Positions 53,902 through 63,324 are shown, counted from the first letter of the stretch. The stretch is DNA of 64,000 nucleotides from Thermoleophilaceae bacterium (GCA_030447725.1 JAUJOQ010000001.1:75055-139054); one strand, 5' to 3'. Program-made: numbers and translations. Notes: generated by a model not told the origin, from the letters alone.

Positions 53902-54833
53902 TCAGCGCAACCACCTTGGACACCTCGACGCAGCCCACGCTGTCCCACCTGCGCGCCCTCGAGGCGGAAGCGATCCATGTCTTCCGCGAGGTGGCGGCCG
54001 AGCTGGAGCGCCCCGTGCTGCTGTTCTCTGGCGGCAAGGACTCGATCGTGCTGCTGCGCCTGGCCGAGAAGGCCTTCCGCCCGGGCGGGTTCCCCTTCCC
54101 GGTGATGCACGTGGACACCGGGCACAACTTCCCCGAGGTGCTCGAGTTCCGCGACCGCCGTGTAGCCGAGCTGGGCGAGCGCCTGATCGTGGCCTCCGTG
54201 CAGGACTCGATCGACAGGGGCCGTGTGATCGAGGAGAAGGGCCCCCGTGCTTCGCGCAACCGGCTGCAGACCGTGACCCTGCTCGACGCCATCACCGAGA
54301 ACGGGTTCGACGCGGCCTTCGGTGGCGCCCGGCGCGACGAAGAGCGCGCCCGGGCAAAGGAGCGGATCTTCTCCTTTCGCGACGACTTCGGCCAGTGGGA
54401 TCCAAAGGCTCAGCGGCCCGAGCTGTGGTCGCTCTACAACGGCCGGGTCCGGCGCGGCGAGCAGGTGCGCGTGTTCCCGCTCTCCAACTGGACCGAGCTG
54501 GACGTGTGGCAGTACATCGACGAGGAGGGGCTCGAGGTGCCCAACATCTACTTCGCGCACGACCGCGAGGTCTTCCAGCGCGACGGGATGCTGTACGCCA
54601 CCTCGCCCTACATGCAGATGGTCGACGGCGAGCAGCCCTTCACCGCCTCCGTGCGCTACCGCACCGTTGGCGACATGAGCTGCACCGGAGGCGTGCGCTC
54701 GGATGCCTCAACGCTCGAAGAGGTGGTGGCCGAGATCGCCGCCACCCGCATCACCGAGCGCGGCGAGACGCGAGCCGACGACCGCGTGACAGAGGCCGCG
54801 ATGGAGGATCGCAAGCGCGAGGGCTACTTCTAA
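53898..54833 (+). CDS. cysD: Sulfate adenylyltransferase subunit 2
   Basis: A 311-residue ATP sulfurylase catalytic chain. LLFSGGKDSIVLLRLAEKAF is the PP-loop, FPVMHVDTGHNFPEVLEFRD the next block, and GGARRDEERARAKERIFSFR with VFPLSNWTELDVWQYIDEEG later ones. It forms APS from ATP and sulfate with the CysN GTPase. The ATG at 53898 overlaps the APS reductase stop (ATGA). One base separates it from cysN. Confidence 0.94.
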   Translation: MISATTLDTSTQPTLSHLRALEAEAIHVFREVAAELERPVLLFSGGKDSIVLLRLAEKAFRPGGFPFPVMHVDTGHNFPEVLEFRDRRVAELGERLIVASVQDSIDRGRVIEEKGPRASRNRLQTVTLLDAITENGFDAAFGGARRDEERARAKERIFSFRDDFGQWDPKAQRPELWSLYNGRVRRGEQVRVFPLSNWTELDVWQYIDEEGLEVPNIYFAHDREVFQRDGMLYATSPYMQMVDGEQPFTASVRYRTVGDMSCTGGVRSDASTLEEVVAEIAATRITERGETRADDRVTEAAMEDRKREGYF

Positions 54834-54834
54834 A

Positions 54835-56106
54835 GTGGCTGTCGTCGAAGCAACCTCGGAGCTGCTCCGGTTCGCCACCGCGGGCTCGGTCGACGACGGC
54901 AAGAGCACGCTGATCGGCCGGCTGCTGTTCGACTCCAAGCAGGTGCTGGCCGACCAGATGGCGCACGTGGAGGAGGTCTCCGAGCGCCGCGGCGACGGCT
55001 ACGTGAACCTGGCCCTGCTCACCGACGGCCTGCGGGCAGAGCGCGAGCAGGGCATCACCATCGACGTGGCCTACCGCTACTTCCAGACCCCCAAACGCAA
55101 GTTCATCATCGCCGACACCCCGGGCCACGAGCAGTACACGCGCAACATGGTCACCGGTGCCTCGACGGCCGATTTGTCGCTGAAGCTCGTCGACGCGCGC
55201 ACCGGCGTGGTCGAGCAGTCCAAGCGGCACGCCTACATCGCGTCGCTGCTGCGGCTCCCCCACGTGGTGGTGTGCGTGAACAAGATGGACCTCGTCGACT
55301 GGGACGAGGGCGTCTTCGATCGGATCGTGGCCGACTTCACCGACTTCGCCGCGCCGCTGGACATCGAGGAGCTCACCTTCATCCCGATCAGCGCGCTCGC
55401 GGGCGACAACGTGGTGGACCGGTCCACCCGGATGCCCTGGTATCAGGGCCCGTCGCTGCTCGATCACCTCGAGCAGGTGCAGATCGTGCGCGATCTCGAC
55501 CATGCCGACGCCCGCTTCCCGGTCCAGTGGGTGATACAGCCCAGTGCGGCGCGGGCTCCGGACTACCGCGGGTACGCGGGCCGCGTGGCGGGTGGCGCCC
55601 TGCGCCCCGGCGACGACGTGGTAGTGCTCCCGTCCGGCCAGCGCACCCGCGTGGCGGGGATCGACAGCTACGACGGTGCGCTCGAGAACGCCTTCGCTCC
55701 GATGTCGGTCACCCTTCGCCTCGAGGACGACATCGACGTGTCCCGCGGCGACATGATCTGCACCGCGGTCGATCCGCCCGATGCGGTGCGCGACCTGACC
55801 GCCGACGTGTGCTGGATGACCAACGCCCCGCTCAAGCCGGGCGGCCGCTACGCCGTCAAGCACACGACGCGCACCGCACGGGCAGTGGTCGAGGACGTGG
55901 TGCAGAAGACCGACGTGCACACGCTGGAGCCCGGCCCCGCCGAGGAGCTCACCCTCAACGACATCGGCCGCGTGCGCCTGCGCACGAGCACGCCGCTGGT
56001 GGCCGACTCCTACGCTCGAAACCGCACCACCGGCAGCTTCATCCTCATCGACGAGACGACCAACGACACGGTGGGCGCCGGCATGGTGGTAGAGACGGGC
56101 GGATGA
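54835..56106 (+). CDS. cysN: Sulfate adenylyltransferase subunit 1 (GTPase)
   Basis: A 423-residue translation-factor-like GTPase that drives ATP sulfurylase. G1 is GSVDDGKSTLIGRLLFDSKQ, G2 lies in EREQGITIDVAYRYF, G3 is ADTPGHEQYTRNM and G4 is CVNKMDLVDWD. Two beta-barrel domains follow. It has no C-terminal APS kinase (CysC) domain. GTG start at 54835, one base after cysD. Confidence 0.94.
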   Translation: MAVVEATSELLRFATAGSVDDGKSTLIGRLLFDSKQVLADQMAHVEEVSERRGDGYVNLALLTDGLRAEREQGITIDVAYRYFQTPKRKFIIADTPGHEQYTRNMVTGASTADLSLKLVDARTGVVEQSKRHAYIASLLRLPHVVVCVNKMDLVDWDEGVFDRIVADFTDFAAPLDIEELTFIPISALAGDNVVDRSTRMPWYQGPSLLDHLEQVQIVRDLDHADARFPVQWVIQPSAARAPDYRGYAGRVAGGALRPGDDVVVLPSGQRTRVAGIDSYDGALENAFAPMSVTLRLEDDIDVSRGDMICTAVDPPDAVRDLTADVCWMTNAPLKPGGRYAVKHTTRTARAVVEDVVQKTDVHTLEPGPAEELTLNDIGRVRLRTSTPLVADSYARNRTTGSFILIDETTNDTVGAGMVVETGG

Positions 56107-56147
56107 ATGCGAAGCACTCGGCGTCTCTGCTAGATCCCGGGGGTTGC

Positions 56148-56170
56148 AAAGGGGGGCGGCGCCCCCCTTT
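56148..56170. terminator. Strong GC hairpin between cysN and the TauE-like gene
   Basis: AAAGGGGGG (56148-56156) pairs with CCCCCCTTT (56162-56170); C56157 pairs with G56161 and the loop is GGC. This ten-pair stem begins 42 bp after the cysN stop and ends 12 bases before the ATG at 56183. No clean T run follows (TTTGTCTTCATCTT), so it could act as a weak terminator, a pause site or a block on ribosome access to the next gene. Confidence 0.55.
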
Positions 56171-56182
56171 GTCTTCATCTTG

Positions 56183-57100
56183 ATGGGCATCGATCTGGCG
56201 GTCGTGGCCTTCGGCCTGGGCGTCGGCCTGCTGGTGGGCATGACGGGCATAGGCGGGGGGTCGCTGATGACCCCCCTTCTCATCCTGGTGTTCGGCGTCA
56301 AGCCGATCACCGCCGTAGGCACCGACCTCGCGTACGGGGCGGTGACGAAGACCGTGGGCGGCATCAAGCACTTCCGCCAGGGGACCGTCGACATGTCCCT
56401 TTCGTGGTGGATGGCCGTGGGTTCGATACCGGCGGCCATCGGCGGCGTCTACGTGCTGGAGGCGCTCGAGCGCGCCCAGGGGGAGGACTTCGACGACCTG
56501 CTCATATTCCTGCTCGCCATCGCCCTGCTCTTCTGCGGCGTGATGACTCTCGCGCGCGCGCTTTTCCTCAAGCAGCTTCACGGCAAGGAGCGCGACACCA
56601 TTGACATGCAGACGCGTCACAAGGCGTCCGCGGTGCTGCTCGGGGTGTTCGTCGGCTTCGTGCTCGGAGTCACCTCGGCCGGCAGTGGGGCCCTGATCGC
56701 CGTGGGCCTGATCCTGCTTTTCCGCCTCGTGCCCACACGCGTCGTGGGCACGGACGTGTTCCATGCCGCCTTGCTGCTGTGGGCTGCGGCGATCGCCCAC
56801 CTCGTGTCCGGCAACGTGGACTTCGCGCTGGCCGGGACCATCCTGCTCGGCTCGGTCCCGGGCGTATGGGTGGGAAGCCACATGTCTGTCCGGGTGCCGA
56901 CCGACGCCCTGCGTACGACGCTCGCCGTGGTGCTGCTGGGATCGGGGCTTGGGCTGCTCGCCAAGGCGGGCACCGGCATCCCCGGCGCCGTGCTCGGCGC
57001 CTTCCCGGTGGGCGCGGCGCTCATCATCGGCGGCGTGATGCTGCGTGACCGCCGGCGGCGGCGCCTGTCGCCCGAGCCCGCGCCCGCCGTGCGGACCTGA
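56183..57100 (+). CDS. Sulfite exporter TauE/SafE family protein
   Basis: A 305-residue membrane protein with about eight helices in two halves. GMTGIGGGSLMTPLLILVFG and GVTSAGSGALIAVGLILLFR are the paired family motifs with the conserved Gly-rich turns, and KPITAVGTDLAYGAVTKTVG follows the first. The family moves sulfite, sulfonates or similar anions; its position after cysN suggests export of excess sulfite or import of a sulfur source. The ATG at 56183 is preferred over an earlier in-frame start in the hairpin. Confidence 0.85.
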   Translation: MGIDLAVVAFGLGVGLLVGMTGIGGGSLMTPLLILVFGVKPITAVGTDLAYGAVTKTVGGIKHFRQGTVDMSLSWWMAVGSIPAAIGGVYVLEALERAQGEDFDDLLIFLLAIALLFCGVMTLARALFLKQLHGKERDTIDMQTRHKASAVLLGVFVGFVLGVTSAGSGALIAVGLILLFRLVPTRVVGTDVFHAALLLWAAAIAHLVSGNVDFALAGTILLGSVPGVWVGSHMSVRVPTDALRTTLAVVLLGSGLGLLAKAGTGIPGAVLGAFPVGAALIIGGVMLRDRRRRRLSPEPAPAVRT

Positions 57101-57144
57101 GGCCGCGGCCCCAGGGCACCTCGGCCGATACCCTTCCGCGCCGC

Positions 57145-58926
57145 ATGTTCTCCAAGGTTCTGGTCGCCAATCGCGGTGAGATCGCCATCCGCGTGATGCG
57201 CGCGCTCGAGGAGCTGGGGATGGAGTCGGTGGCGGTGTACTCCGAGCCCGACCGCGACGCGCCCCACGTGCGCAGGGCCGACGAGGCGTATCTGCTCGGT
57301 CCTGGGCCGGCAGCCGAGAGCTACCTCAACGCGGAGAAGATCATGGAGGTGGTCGAGGCGTGCGGCGCCGAGGCCGTGCATCCCGGCTACGGCTTCCTGG
57401 CCGAGAACGCCGCGTTCGCCCGCTCCTGCGAAGAGGCCGGTGTCACCTGGATCGGCCCGCCCGCCGACGCCATCGACGCGATGGGCTCCAAGACCATGGC
57501 CCGCGAGCTGATGAAGGCGGCCGGGGTGCCGATCGTGCCGGGCACCACCGATCCCGTCGAGACGGTGGACGACGCGAGGAGGATCGTCGACGAGTCGATC
57601 GGCTACCCCGTGGCGATCAAGGCGGCCGGAGGAGGAGGAGGCAAGGGCTTCCGCGTGGCCGAGAGCGAGGATGAGCTCAAGGACGCCTTCGAGGGCGCCG
57701 CGCGGGAGGGCGAGAAGTTCTTCTCCGACGCCACCGTGTACATCGAGCGCTATCTGCCCGATCCGCGCCACGTCGAGGTGCAGGTGCTGGCGGACTGCCA
57801 CGGCAACGTCGTCCATCTCTTCGAGCGCGACTGCTCGGTGCAGCGCCGACACCAGAAGCTGATCGAGGAGAGCCCCGCTCCCGCCGTGGACCCCGACCTG
57901 CGCGAGCGGATCGGCAAAATCGGCACCGACGCGGCCAAAGCCGTCGGCTACCGCTCGGCCGGGACGATCGAGGGCCTCCTGGCCGACGGCGAGTACTTCT
58001 TCCTCGAGATGAACACCCGTGTGCAGGTGGAGCACTGCGTCACGGAGATGGTGACCGGGGTCGACATCGTGCGCGAGCAGATCCGTGTCGCCGCCGGCGA
58101 GGAGCTGTCGGTCACCCAGGCCGACATCGTGATCCGCGGCCACGCGATCGAGTGCCGGATCAACGCCGAGGACGCCTCGAAGAGGTTCGCCCCCGCGCCC
58201 GGGCAGATCACGAGCTACCGCGAGCCCAGCGGCCCCGGGGTGCGGGTCGACTCCGGCGCCGAGGCCGGATACGTGGTGCTGGCGCTCTACGACCCGATGA
58301 TCGCCAAGCTGATCGTGTGGGACGTCGACCGCGAGGCGTCGACGCGGCGGATGCTGCGCGCCCTCTCGGAGTTCGAGATCGGCGGCCTCAAGACTCTCCT
58401 CCCGTTCCACAAGGCGCTGATGGCCACCGATCAGTGGGCCAACGGCGAGACCTGCCGCGACCTCGTCGAGAACGGGGACTGGCTGAAGCAGCTCGCGTTC
58501 CCGAAGCCCGACAAGCCCTCCGCGGACGGCGGAGACGAGTCCAAGGTGGAGCGTGATTACGCCGTCGAGGTCTCAGGCCGGCGCTTCGACGTGAAGGTGA
58601 TCGGCGAGGGCTTCGGGGGCGCCGCCAACGGCGGTGTGCCGGCCGCCGGGCGCAGGCCTCCCAAGCGCTCCGAGCGCAAGAGCTCGGGCGGTGGCGGCCC
58701 CGACCAGATCACCTCTCCCCTCCAGGGCAACATGTGGAAGGTGCGCGTGAAGAAGGGCGACAGGGTCGATGAGGGGCAGCTGCTCTGCATCATCGAGGCG
58801 ATGAAGATGGAGAACGAGATCACCGCCCACAAGGCGGGTACGGTCGCGGAGCTGCCCATCGAGGAGGGCAGGCCGATCAACGCCGGCGACCCGATCGCCA
58901 CGATCAACTCCCCTCCGGCCGAGTAG
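57145..58926 (+). CDS. Acetyl/propionyl-CoA carboxylase alpha chain (biotin carboxylase-BCCP)
   Basis: A 593-residue biotin-dependent subunit of the usual actinobacterial length. Residues 1-450 are the biotin carboxylase: KVLVANRGEIAIRVMRALEE, HPGYGFLAENAAFARSCEEA, KAAGGGGGKGFRV as ATP-grasp loop, FLEMNTRVQVEHCVTEMVTG and RGHAIECRINAED. A linker with KRSERKSSGGGGP leads to the BCCP domain, where Lys554 in EAMKMENEITAHK carries biotin. It partners with the beta chain at 44139. The ATG at 57145 is clear. Confidence 0.92.
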   Translation: MFSKVLVANRGEIAIRVMRALEELGMESVAVYSEPDRDAPHVRRADEAYLLGPGPAAESYLNAEKIMEVVEACGAEAVHPGYGFLAENAAFARSCEEAGVTWIGPPADAIDAMGSKTMARELMKAAGVPIVPGTTDPVETVDDARRIVDESIGYPVAIKAAGGGGGKGFRVAESEDELKDAFEGAAREGEKFFSDATVYIERYLPDPRHVEVQVLADCHGNVVHLFERDCSVQRRHQKLIEESPAPAVDPDLRERIGKIGTDAAKAVGYRSAGTIEGLLADGEYFFLEMNTRVQVEHCVTEMVTGVDIVREQIRVAAGEELSVTQADIVIRGHAIECRINAEDASKRFAPAPGQITSYREPSGPGVRVDSGAEAGYVVLALYDPMIAKLIVWDVDREASTRRMLRALSEFEIGGLKTLLPFHKALMATDQWANGETCRDLVENGDWLKQLAFPKPDKPSADGGDESKVERDYAVEVSGRRFDVKVIGEGFGGAANGGVPAAGRRPPKRSERKSSGGGGPDQITSPLQGNMWKVRVKKGDRVDEGQLLCIIEAMKMENEITAHKAGTVAELPIEEGRPINAGDPIATINSPPAE

Positions 58927-58978
58927 GGGCCACGCCCGCCGCGGGGTAGCGCGCCGGCCACCTGTGATCCTCTGAGCG

Positions 58979-60184
58979 ATGCCCTCGCGCGCCCGACGCC
59001 TGCTGCCGCTCGTGCTCGCAACCACGGCCACCCAGGCGTCGATCGTGGTGCTGGCGCCCTTGCTGGCGGAGATCGCCCGCGACTTCGGCGTCTCGCTGAG
59101 CGCGGTCGGCGTCGCACGCTCCGTGCTCGCCGGCACGGCGGTGGCGGTGTCGCTGGCGATCGGTCCGCTGATCGACCGGATAGGCGTTCGGCCGTTGATC
59201 GTGCGCGGGGCGGGCATCGCGCTCGCCGGGGCGGCGGCCACGGCGGCCGCGCCCTCGCTCGGCCTCTTCTACGCCGCCCACGCGATCACCGGCGCGGGCG
59301 TGGCCTGCCTGCTGTCGGCGGGATTCGCCGGGGTGGCCTCATCCTTCGACCAGGCCGACGCGCCGTGGGCGATGGGCTACGTGGTCGGCGCCCAGTCGCT
59401 CGCCTGGATCGTCGGCAACCCGATCATCGGGCTGCTGGCCGAGGCCGGGTCGTGGCGGCTCTCCTACCTGGTGCCGGCCCTCATCTGCCTGGCGGCGCTG
59501 GCCACTGCCCTGCTCGCACCGAGAACGGAGCGGCCGGTGGCTTCCCAGGGGGAGGGGCTCTCGATCCGCGAGGGCCTGGCCGCCGTGTTCCGCGAGCCCT
59601 CCGCGCGGCGGTGGACGATCGCCGAGCTGGTGGCCTACTCCGCGTGGACCGCGGAGCTGACCTACGCCGGTGCCTTCTATGTCGAGAGCTACGGCGTGGG
59701 CGAGGCCACCGTGGGCGTGCTGCTCGCCTTGGGCTCGCTGGTGTTCCTGGTCAGCTCGCTCGGAACCTCGCGGTTGACCGACCGGCTGCCGCGCAAGCCG
59801 CTGCTGGTCGCCAGCGCGCTGGGGATGGGATTGATGCTGATCCCGGTACTCAACGTCGCGCCGGCCGTGTGGGTGACGCTGGCGTTCTTCTGCGTTCTGG
59901 CGGTGCTGGCCGGTGTGCGCTCGACCGGCTCGAGCTCGCTCGGCCTCGAGCTGCTGCCGGGAAACCCCGGCAGCATGATGAGCGCGCGCACTGCCAGCGC
60001 CCAGCTCGGCTACGTGGTGGGAGCGGCCGGCGGCAGCCTGGTGCTGGCCGTCGCGGGCTTCGGGGCGCTCGGCTTTGTGCTGTTCGCGGGCATGGCGTTC
60101 TCCGCGCTGCTGCTGTCGAGGGTGGGAGCGCCGTCACTGCGGCAGGCGAGTGCGGTTGCCGAGCCGTTGGCGGCGCGCGACTAG
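58979..60184 (+). CDS. MFS transporter
   Basis: A 401-residue major facilitator with 12 predicted helices in two halves (SIVVLAPLLAEIARDFGVSL ... GPLIDRIGVRPLIVRGAGIA). The RLTDRLPRKPLLVASALGMG loop is the second-half counterpart of motif A. It most resembles drug or sugar efflux members, but no substrate motif is present. The ATG at 58979 follows the carboxylase by 52 bp; the 3' end overlaps the convergent hydrolase by 4 bp. Confidence 0.83.
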   Translation: MPSRARRLLPLVLATTATQASIVVLAPLLAEIARDFGVSLSAVGVARSVLAGTAVAVSLAIGPLIDRIGVRPLIVRGAGIALAGAAATAAAPSLGLFYAAHAITGAGVACLLSAGFAGVASSFDQADAPWAMGYVVGAQSLAWIVGNPIIGLLAEAGSWRLSYLVPALICLAALATALLAPRTERPVASQGEGLSIREGLAAVFREPSARRWTIAELVAYSAWTAELTYAGAFYVESYGVGEATVGVLLALGSLVFLVSSLGTSRLTDRLPRKPLLVASALGMGLMLIPVLNVAPAVWVTLAFFCVLAVLAGVRSTGSSSLGLELLPGNPGSMMSARTASAQLGYVVGAAGGSLVLAVAGFGALGFVLFAGMAFSALLLSRVGAPSLRQASAVAEPLAARD

Positions 60185-62349
60185 CGACCCCGGGCCGCGC
60201 GCACCAGGCGGGCGCGACGCTCGAAACGCGCCGACGCGCCATCTCCGTCGCCGGCGGTGAACACCAGCTGCACCCGGCGGCCGCGTCGGTGGCGGCTCAC
60301 CACGCGGCGCCCGAGGGGGCTGAGCCTCACGTGCAGGAGGCGGCTGCCGCCGGACATCGCCACCTGGCGGCGGCCGATCACGCGCACGCGCCTGCGGCCG
60401 GGCCTGCCGACTCGGGTCACGACCCGGACGCTGCAGAAGCGCAATCCGCCTCCGGAGGCCACGCAGCGGGTGCCGAAGACTCCCCGGCGTCCCGGGCGGA
60501 TCCGGCGCGGGGCCTCACCGCGCACCCGCAACGGTGAGCAGTCACGAGCGGCCACGGTGCCGGGCCCGGGCTCGAGGTAGATCGGGCTCGAGACGGTGTC
60601 GATCGTCGAGCCGCGCTGCAGCTGGAGGCGGTAGCGGCCCGGCTCCGTGGCATCGAAGGTGGTGGAGAACTCGTTCCCCGAGATCGCCACCGTGCGAAAC
60701 ACCTCTCTGTTGCGGAAGACGGTGAGCGAGCGCCCGTCGCCACCGGTCACGCGCGCGGTGAAGCCGGCCGACGACGCACGCACGGTGTCGCCCATGATGG
60801 CGGGCGAGCCCGTGGACCCCGGCGGGCGAGCCTCGAAGCGGATGTCGGGACCGGCGTTGCCGGTGACCTTCACGTAGGTGTGCCCGGCCTCAACGCCACA
60901 TTCGATTCCGGTCGCCGACAGCTCTTCGGCCCGCACCACCGTGGTGGCCTCCCCGATCGGCGCCTGGGTCACTGGGTTGGGCGTGCGGCCGGCGTTGTGG
61001 GAGTCGCTTACGCCCACGGCGGCAACCTTGTGACCGGCGTCGAGCGCGCGTTCGTAGAAGTCGATCGCGGTGACGGTGAAGGGGTTGGGCCCGAGGGTGC
61101 CGGCCTCGGTGCGGGCCCCCGACGGCCCGGTGGCGATCTCGATCGCATCCACGCGCCCGTAGCCGGTCTCCGCCGGGGTGTAGTCCCAAGGACAGCCGCG
61201 GCAGAAGAGCTCGAAGCCGGGCACCGCCGACGGGAAGATGGTGGGGTGGTTGATCTGGGTGAAGCCGCCCGCGCGCTTGATCTCCTCGAAGGTCTGGGAC
61301 GGGTTGCGCCGCCCCCGCACGAGCCGCAAGGGCTCCGCGCCGCGGCGCTCGAAGATCTGACCCTCGCGATAGTCGACGACCCGCGCGGTGTTGTGGTTGT
61401 TGAGGTGGCCGCGGTAGGTGATCACCTCGGCGCTGCGGATCGCCAGCTTGCCCGGGTACCGGGGCTGATAGCGCCCGATCTCCCCCCAGCTGCTGCCCGA
61501 GACGTAGTCGGAGAGGGTGACGAAGTCGAGCCCGGCGCCGCCCTCGGCGAGCGGCCTGTACGCGTAGTCGAAGGCCTCGGTGATGGTGGCGTCGCCATAG
61601 GCCGAATGCTCGGCGTGCACGTGCATGTCGCCGGTGTACCAGCCGGCCGCGCGGTTGGCGGGAGTCGTGTCGTACCTGGCGGGCTGATAGGGCTCGTCGG
61701 CAAAGGCGGGATCGTCGGCCAGGTCGATCTCCACGCGCCACGCGACCTTCTCGTCGAGGTCGCCGAAGCTGCGCGGCACGACAGCGGCCACTCCCAGCTC
61801 GACCGCCCACTCCCCCGGCTCGATCGGCCCCGGCAGGAAGGCGCGGGTCGTCTTGCCCGGGGGGTCGACGCGCGGCTTCGCCGCATACTCCTCCTCGGTC
61901 GAGAACCCTTCGGCTGACACCGTCACGTCGGGGTGCGACGAGCCGCCCCAGCCCCGGAACTCGGGCACTCCCCACGTGCGCGACCGATCTCCGCGCGGGC
62001 CATAGAGGCCGAGATCGAGGGTGTGGCGCGCGGAGAAGGCCGGCGTTGTCACCGGCACGTCGGGCTGGTCGAAGCAGTACTTGACCCGCACCGCGGTGGT
62101 TCCCCGCGGCACGTCGAAGGGCAGCATCACGTAGCTGCCCTGCAGCTCGGTGCCGAACTCGCCCGTGATCACCCGGTCGGCCCCAATCGCACGTCCCGGA
62201 CAGCTCTCCAAGGCCGAGGCGGCGCGCGGCCCCAGCGCGGCATCGGCCGGGTGCAGTCCGGTCTCGTGCGCGGCGGCCGGCACGACGCTGGCCAGCAGAC
62301 CCGCAAGCGCAGCGACCACCAGAGCTGCCTGGAGGCGCGTGCCCGTCAC
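60181..62349 (-). CDS. Secreted PHP-type metallohydrolase (CehA/McbA family)
   Basis: A 722-residue exported protein with a signal peptide (TGTRLQAALVVAALAGLLAS). Residues from about 230 contain the metal-site blocks WYTGDMHVHAEHSAYGDATI, DFVTLSDYVSG, GHLNNHNTARVVDY, INHPTIFPSAVPGFE and VGVSDSHNAG, in the order of CehA/McbA PHP-domain hydrolases. The N-terminal 200 residues are beta-rich, and the last 130 residues form an Arg-rich beta module. Likely cleaves a phospho- or carboxylic ester. GTG start at 62349. Confidence 0.8.
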   Translation of the reverse strand: MTGTRLQAALVVAALAGLLASVVPAAAHETGLHPADAALGPRAASALESCPGRAIGADRVITGEFGTELQGSYVMLPFDVPRGTTAVRVKYCFDQPDVPVTTPAFSARHTLDLGLYGPRGDRSRTWGVPEFRGWGGSSHPDVTVSAEGFSTEEEYAAKPRVDPPGKTTRAFLPGPIEPGEWAVELGVAAVVPRSFGDLDEKVAWRVEIDLADDPAFADEPYQPARYDTTPANRAAGWYTGDMHVHAEHSAYGDATITEAFDYAYRPLAEGGAGLDFVTLSDYVSGSSWGEIGRYQPRYPGKLAIRSAEVITYRGHLNNHNTARVVDYREGQIFERRGAEPLRLVRGRRNPSQTFEEIKRAGGFTQINHPTIFPSAVPGFELFCRGCPWDYTPAETGYGRVDAIEIATGPSGARTEAGTLGPNPFTVTAIDFYERALDAGHKVAAVGVSDSHNAGRTPNPVTQAPIGEATTVVRAEELSATGIECGVEAGHTYVKVTGNAGPDIRFEARPPGSTGSPAIMGDTVRASSAGFTARVTGGDGRSLTVFRNREVFRTVAISGNEFSTTFDATEPGRYRLQLQRGSTIDTVSSPIYLEPGPGTVAARDCSPLRVRGEAPRRIRPGRRGVFGTRCVASGGGLRFCSVRVVTRVGRPGRRRVRVIGRRQVAMSGGSRLLHVRLSPLGRRVVSRHRRGRRVQLVFTAGDGDGASARFERRARLVRAARGR

Positions 62350-62376
62350 CGGCCCAAGTCTAGGGGTCAGCGGGCC

Positions 62377-62520
62377 CTACCCGGCGGGCGCGTCACCCGC
62401 CAGCACCCAGCCGCCGGCGTCGCCACGGGCGAGCTTGGCGTCGCAGTTGGCGCAGGCGGTCTGCTCGGCGTCGGTGGGAGGCACAGGCTCCTTGCAGACT
62501 GGGCACTCTTCCTCGACCAT
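62377..62520 (-). CDS. 47-residue zinc-ribbon protein
   Basis: A very short gene. The sequence has CPVC near the N-terminus (residues 6-9) and CANC at 23-26, a four-Cys zinc ribbon, and ends with a Gly/Ala-rich tail. ATG at 62520, TAG at 62377. It sits between two genes on the same strand, 12 bp after the MBL-fold gene and 27 bp before the metallohydrolase gene. A small regulatory or chaperone role is possible; I do not recognise it. Confidence 0.65.
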   Translation of the reverse strand: MVEEECPVCKEPVPPTDAEQTACANCDAKLARGDAGGWVLAGDAPAG

Positions 62521-62532
62521 GGGCTCGCGACC

Positions 62533-63324
62533 CTAGCGCGAAGCCGCCCCGCCGCAGCGGGCCAGGTTGTCGGAGTGGACTTTGCGCTGGTGGGTGTTGT
62601 CGCGGCCCGCCGGCAGCCGCGGGCGCCCCTCGCCCCGCTCGAGCGCGGTGAGGTAGTCCATGTCCTCGTCGAGCAGGCGCAGCGCCTGCTCGCGCGAGCT
62701 CGGGGGCCCGTGGCCGGCGACCACCGTCTCCGAGCGCGCCACCAGCGCCGCCAGGCGGGTGAGCGTGGCACGGTACTCGGCGACGGTGCCTCCCGGTCCG
62801 AGCATCGGGATCTCCACCGCCGACAGGTAGTCGCCGGCAACCAGCACGCCGAGCCAGGGTGCGAACACCGCCATGCCCTCATCCGTATGGCCCTCTGCCG
62901 GCTGAAGCTCGAGCTCCTCGGCGCCCAGCCCGAGCTTGCCCGGCACCGGCAGCGACTGAGTGCCTGCCAGCCCGAGCGGCCGCGGGCGGGTCACGTAGTG
63001 CTCGTTGTCGCGGTTGCGCAGGTCGCGCTGGGCTTCGCCGGGCTTTTCCTGCAGGCGCAGGATCGTGCTTTCCGCCACTCCCAGCGACAGCTCGGGGAAG
63101 GCGAGGCGACCGAGCAGGTGGTCGAAGTCCCCGTGCGTGGCGAGCAGGGCGTTCACCTCGAAGCCTGCCTGGGCGAGCACCGTGGGCAGCACCTCCAGCT
63201 CGTCCGGGAAGTACGGCGAATCGATCAGCATCGCCTCATCGCCGGCGCGCAGGGCCGTGGCGGTGGTCTGCCACAGCAGGCTGGTCACGACGATCGCATC
63301 GCCGTTGACCGAGACAGCGCGCAC
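62533..63324 (-). CDS. MBL-fold metallohydrolase
   Basis: A 263-residue metallo-beta-lactamase-fold protein. LLATHGDFDHLLGRLAFPEL is the HxxxDH-like metal motif, QPAEGHTDEGMAVFAPWLGV the second histidine block, LVAGDYLSAVEIPMLGPGGT the Asp, and VVAGHGPPSS the last His. GTG start at 63324, 15 bp after the HAD gene stop. Hydrolyses an ester or thioester, substrate unknown. Confidence 0.85.
   Translation of the reverse strand: MRAVSVNGDAIVVTSLLWQTTATALRAGDEAMLIDSPYFPDELEVLPTVLAQAGFEVNALLATHGDFDHLLGRLAFPELSLGVAESTILRLQEKPGEAQRDLRNRDNEHYVTRPRPLGLAGTQSLPVPGKLGLGAEELELQPAEGHTDEGMAVFAPWLGVLVAGDYLSAVEIPMLGPGGTVAEYRATLTRLAALVARSETVVAGHGPPSSREQALRLLDEDMDYLTALERGEGRPRLPAGRDNTHQRKVHSDNLARCGGAASR

Noticed and set aside
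56617-58410. Long minus-strand frame opposite TauE-like and carboxylase genes
   Set aside because: It spans two real plus-strand genes and their gap, and its protein has no recognisable fold.
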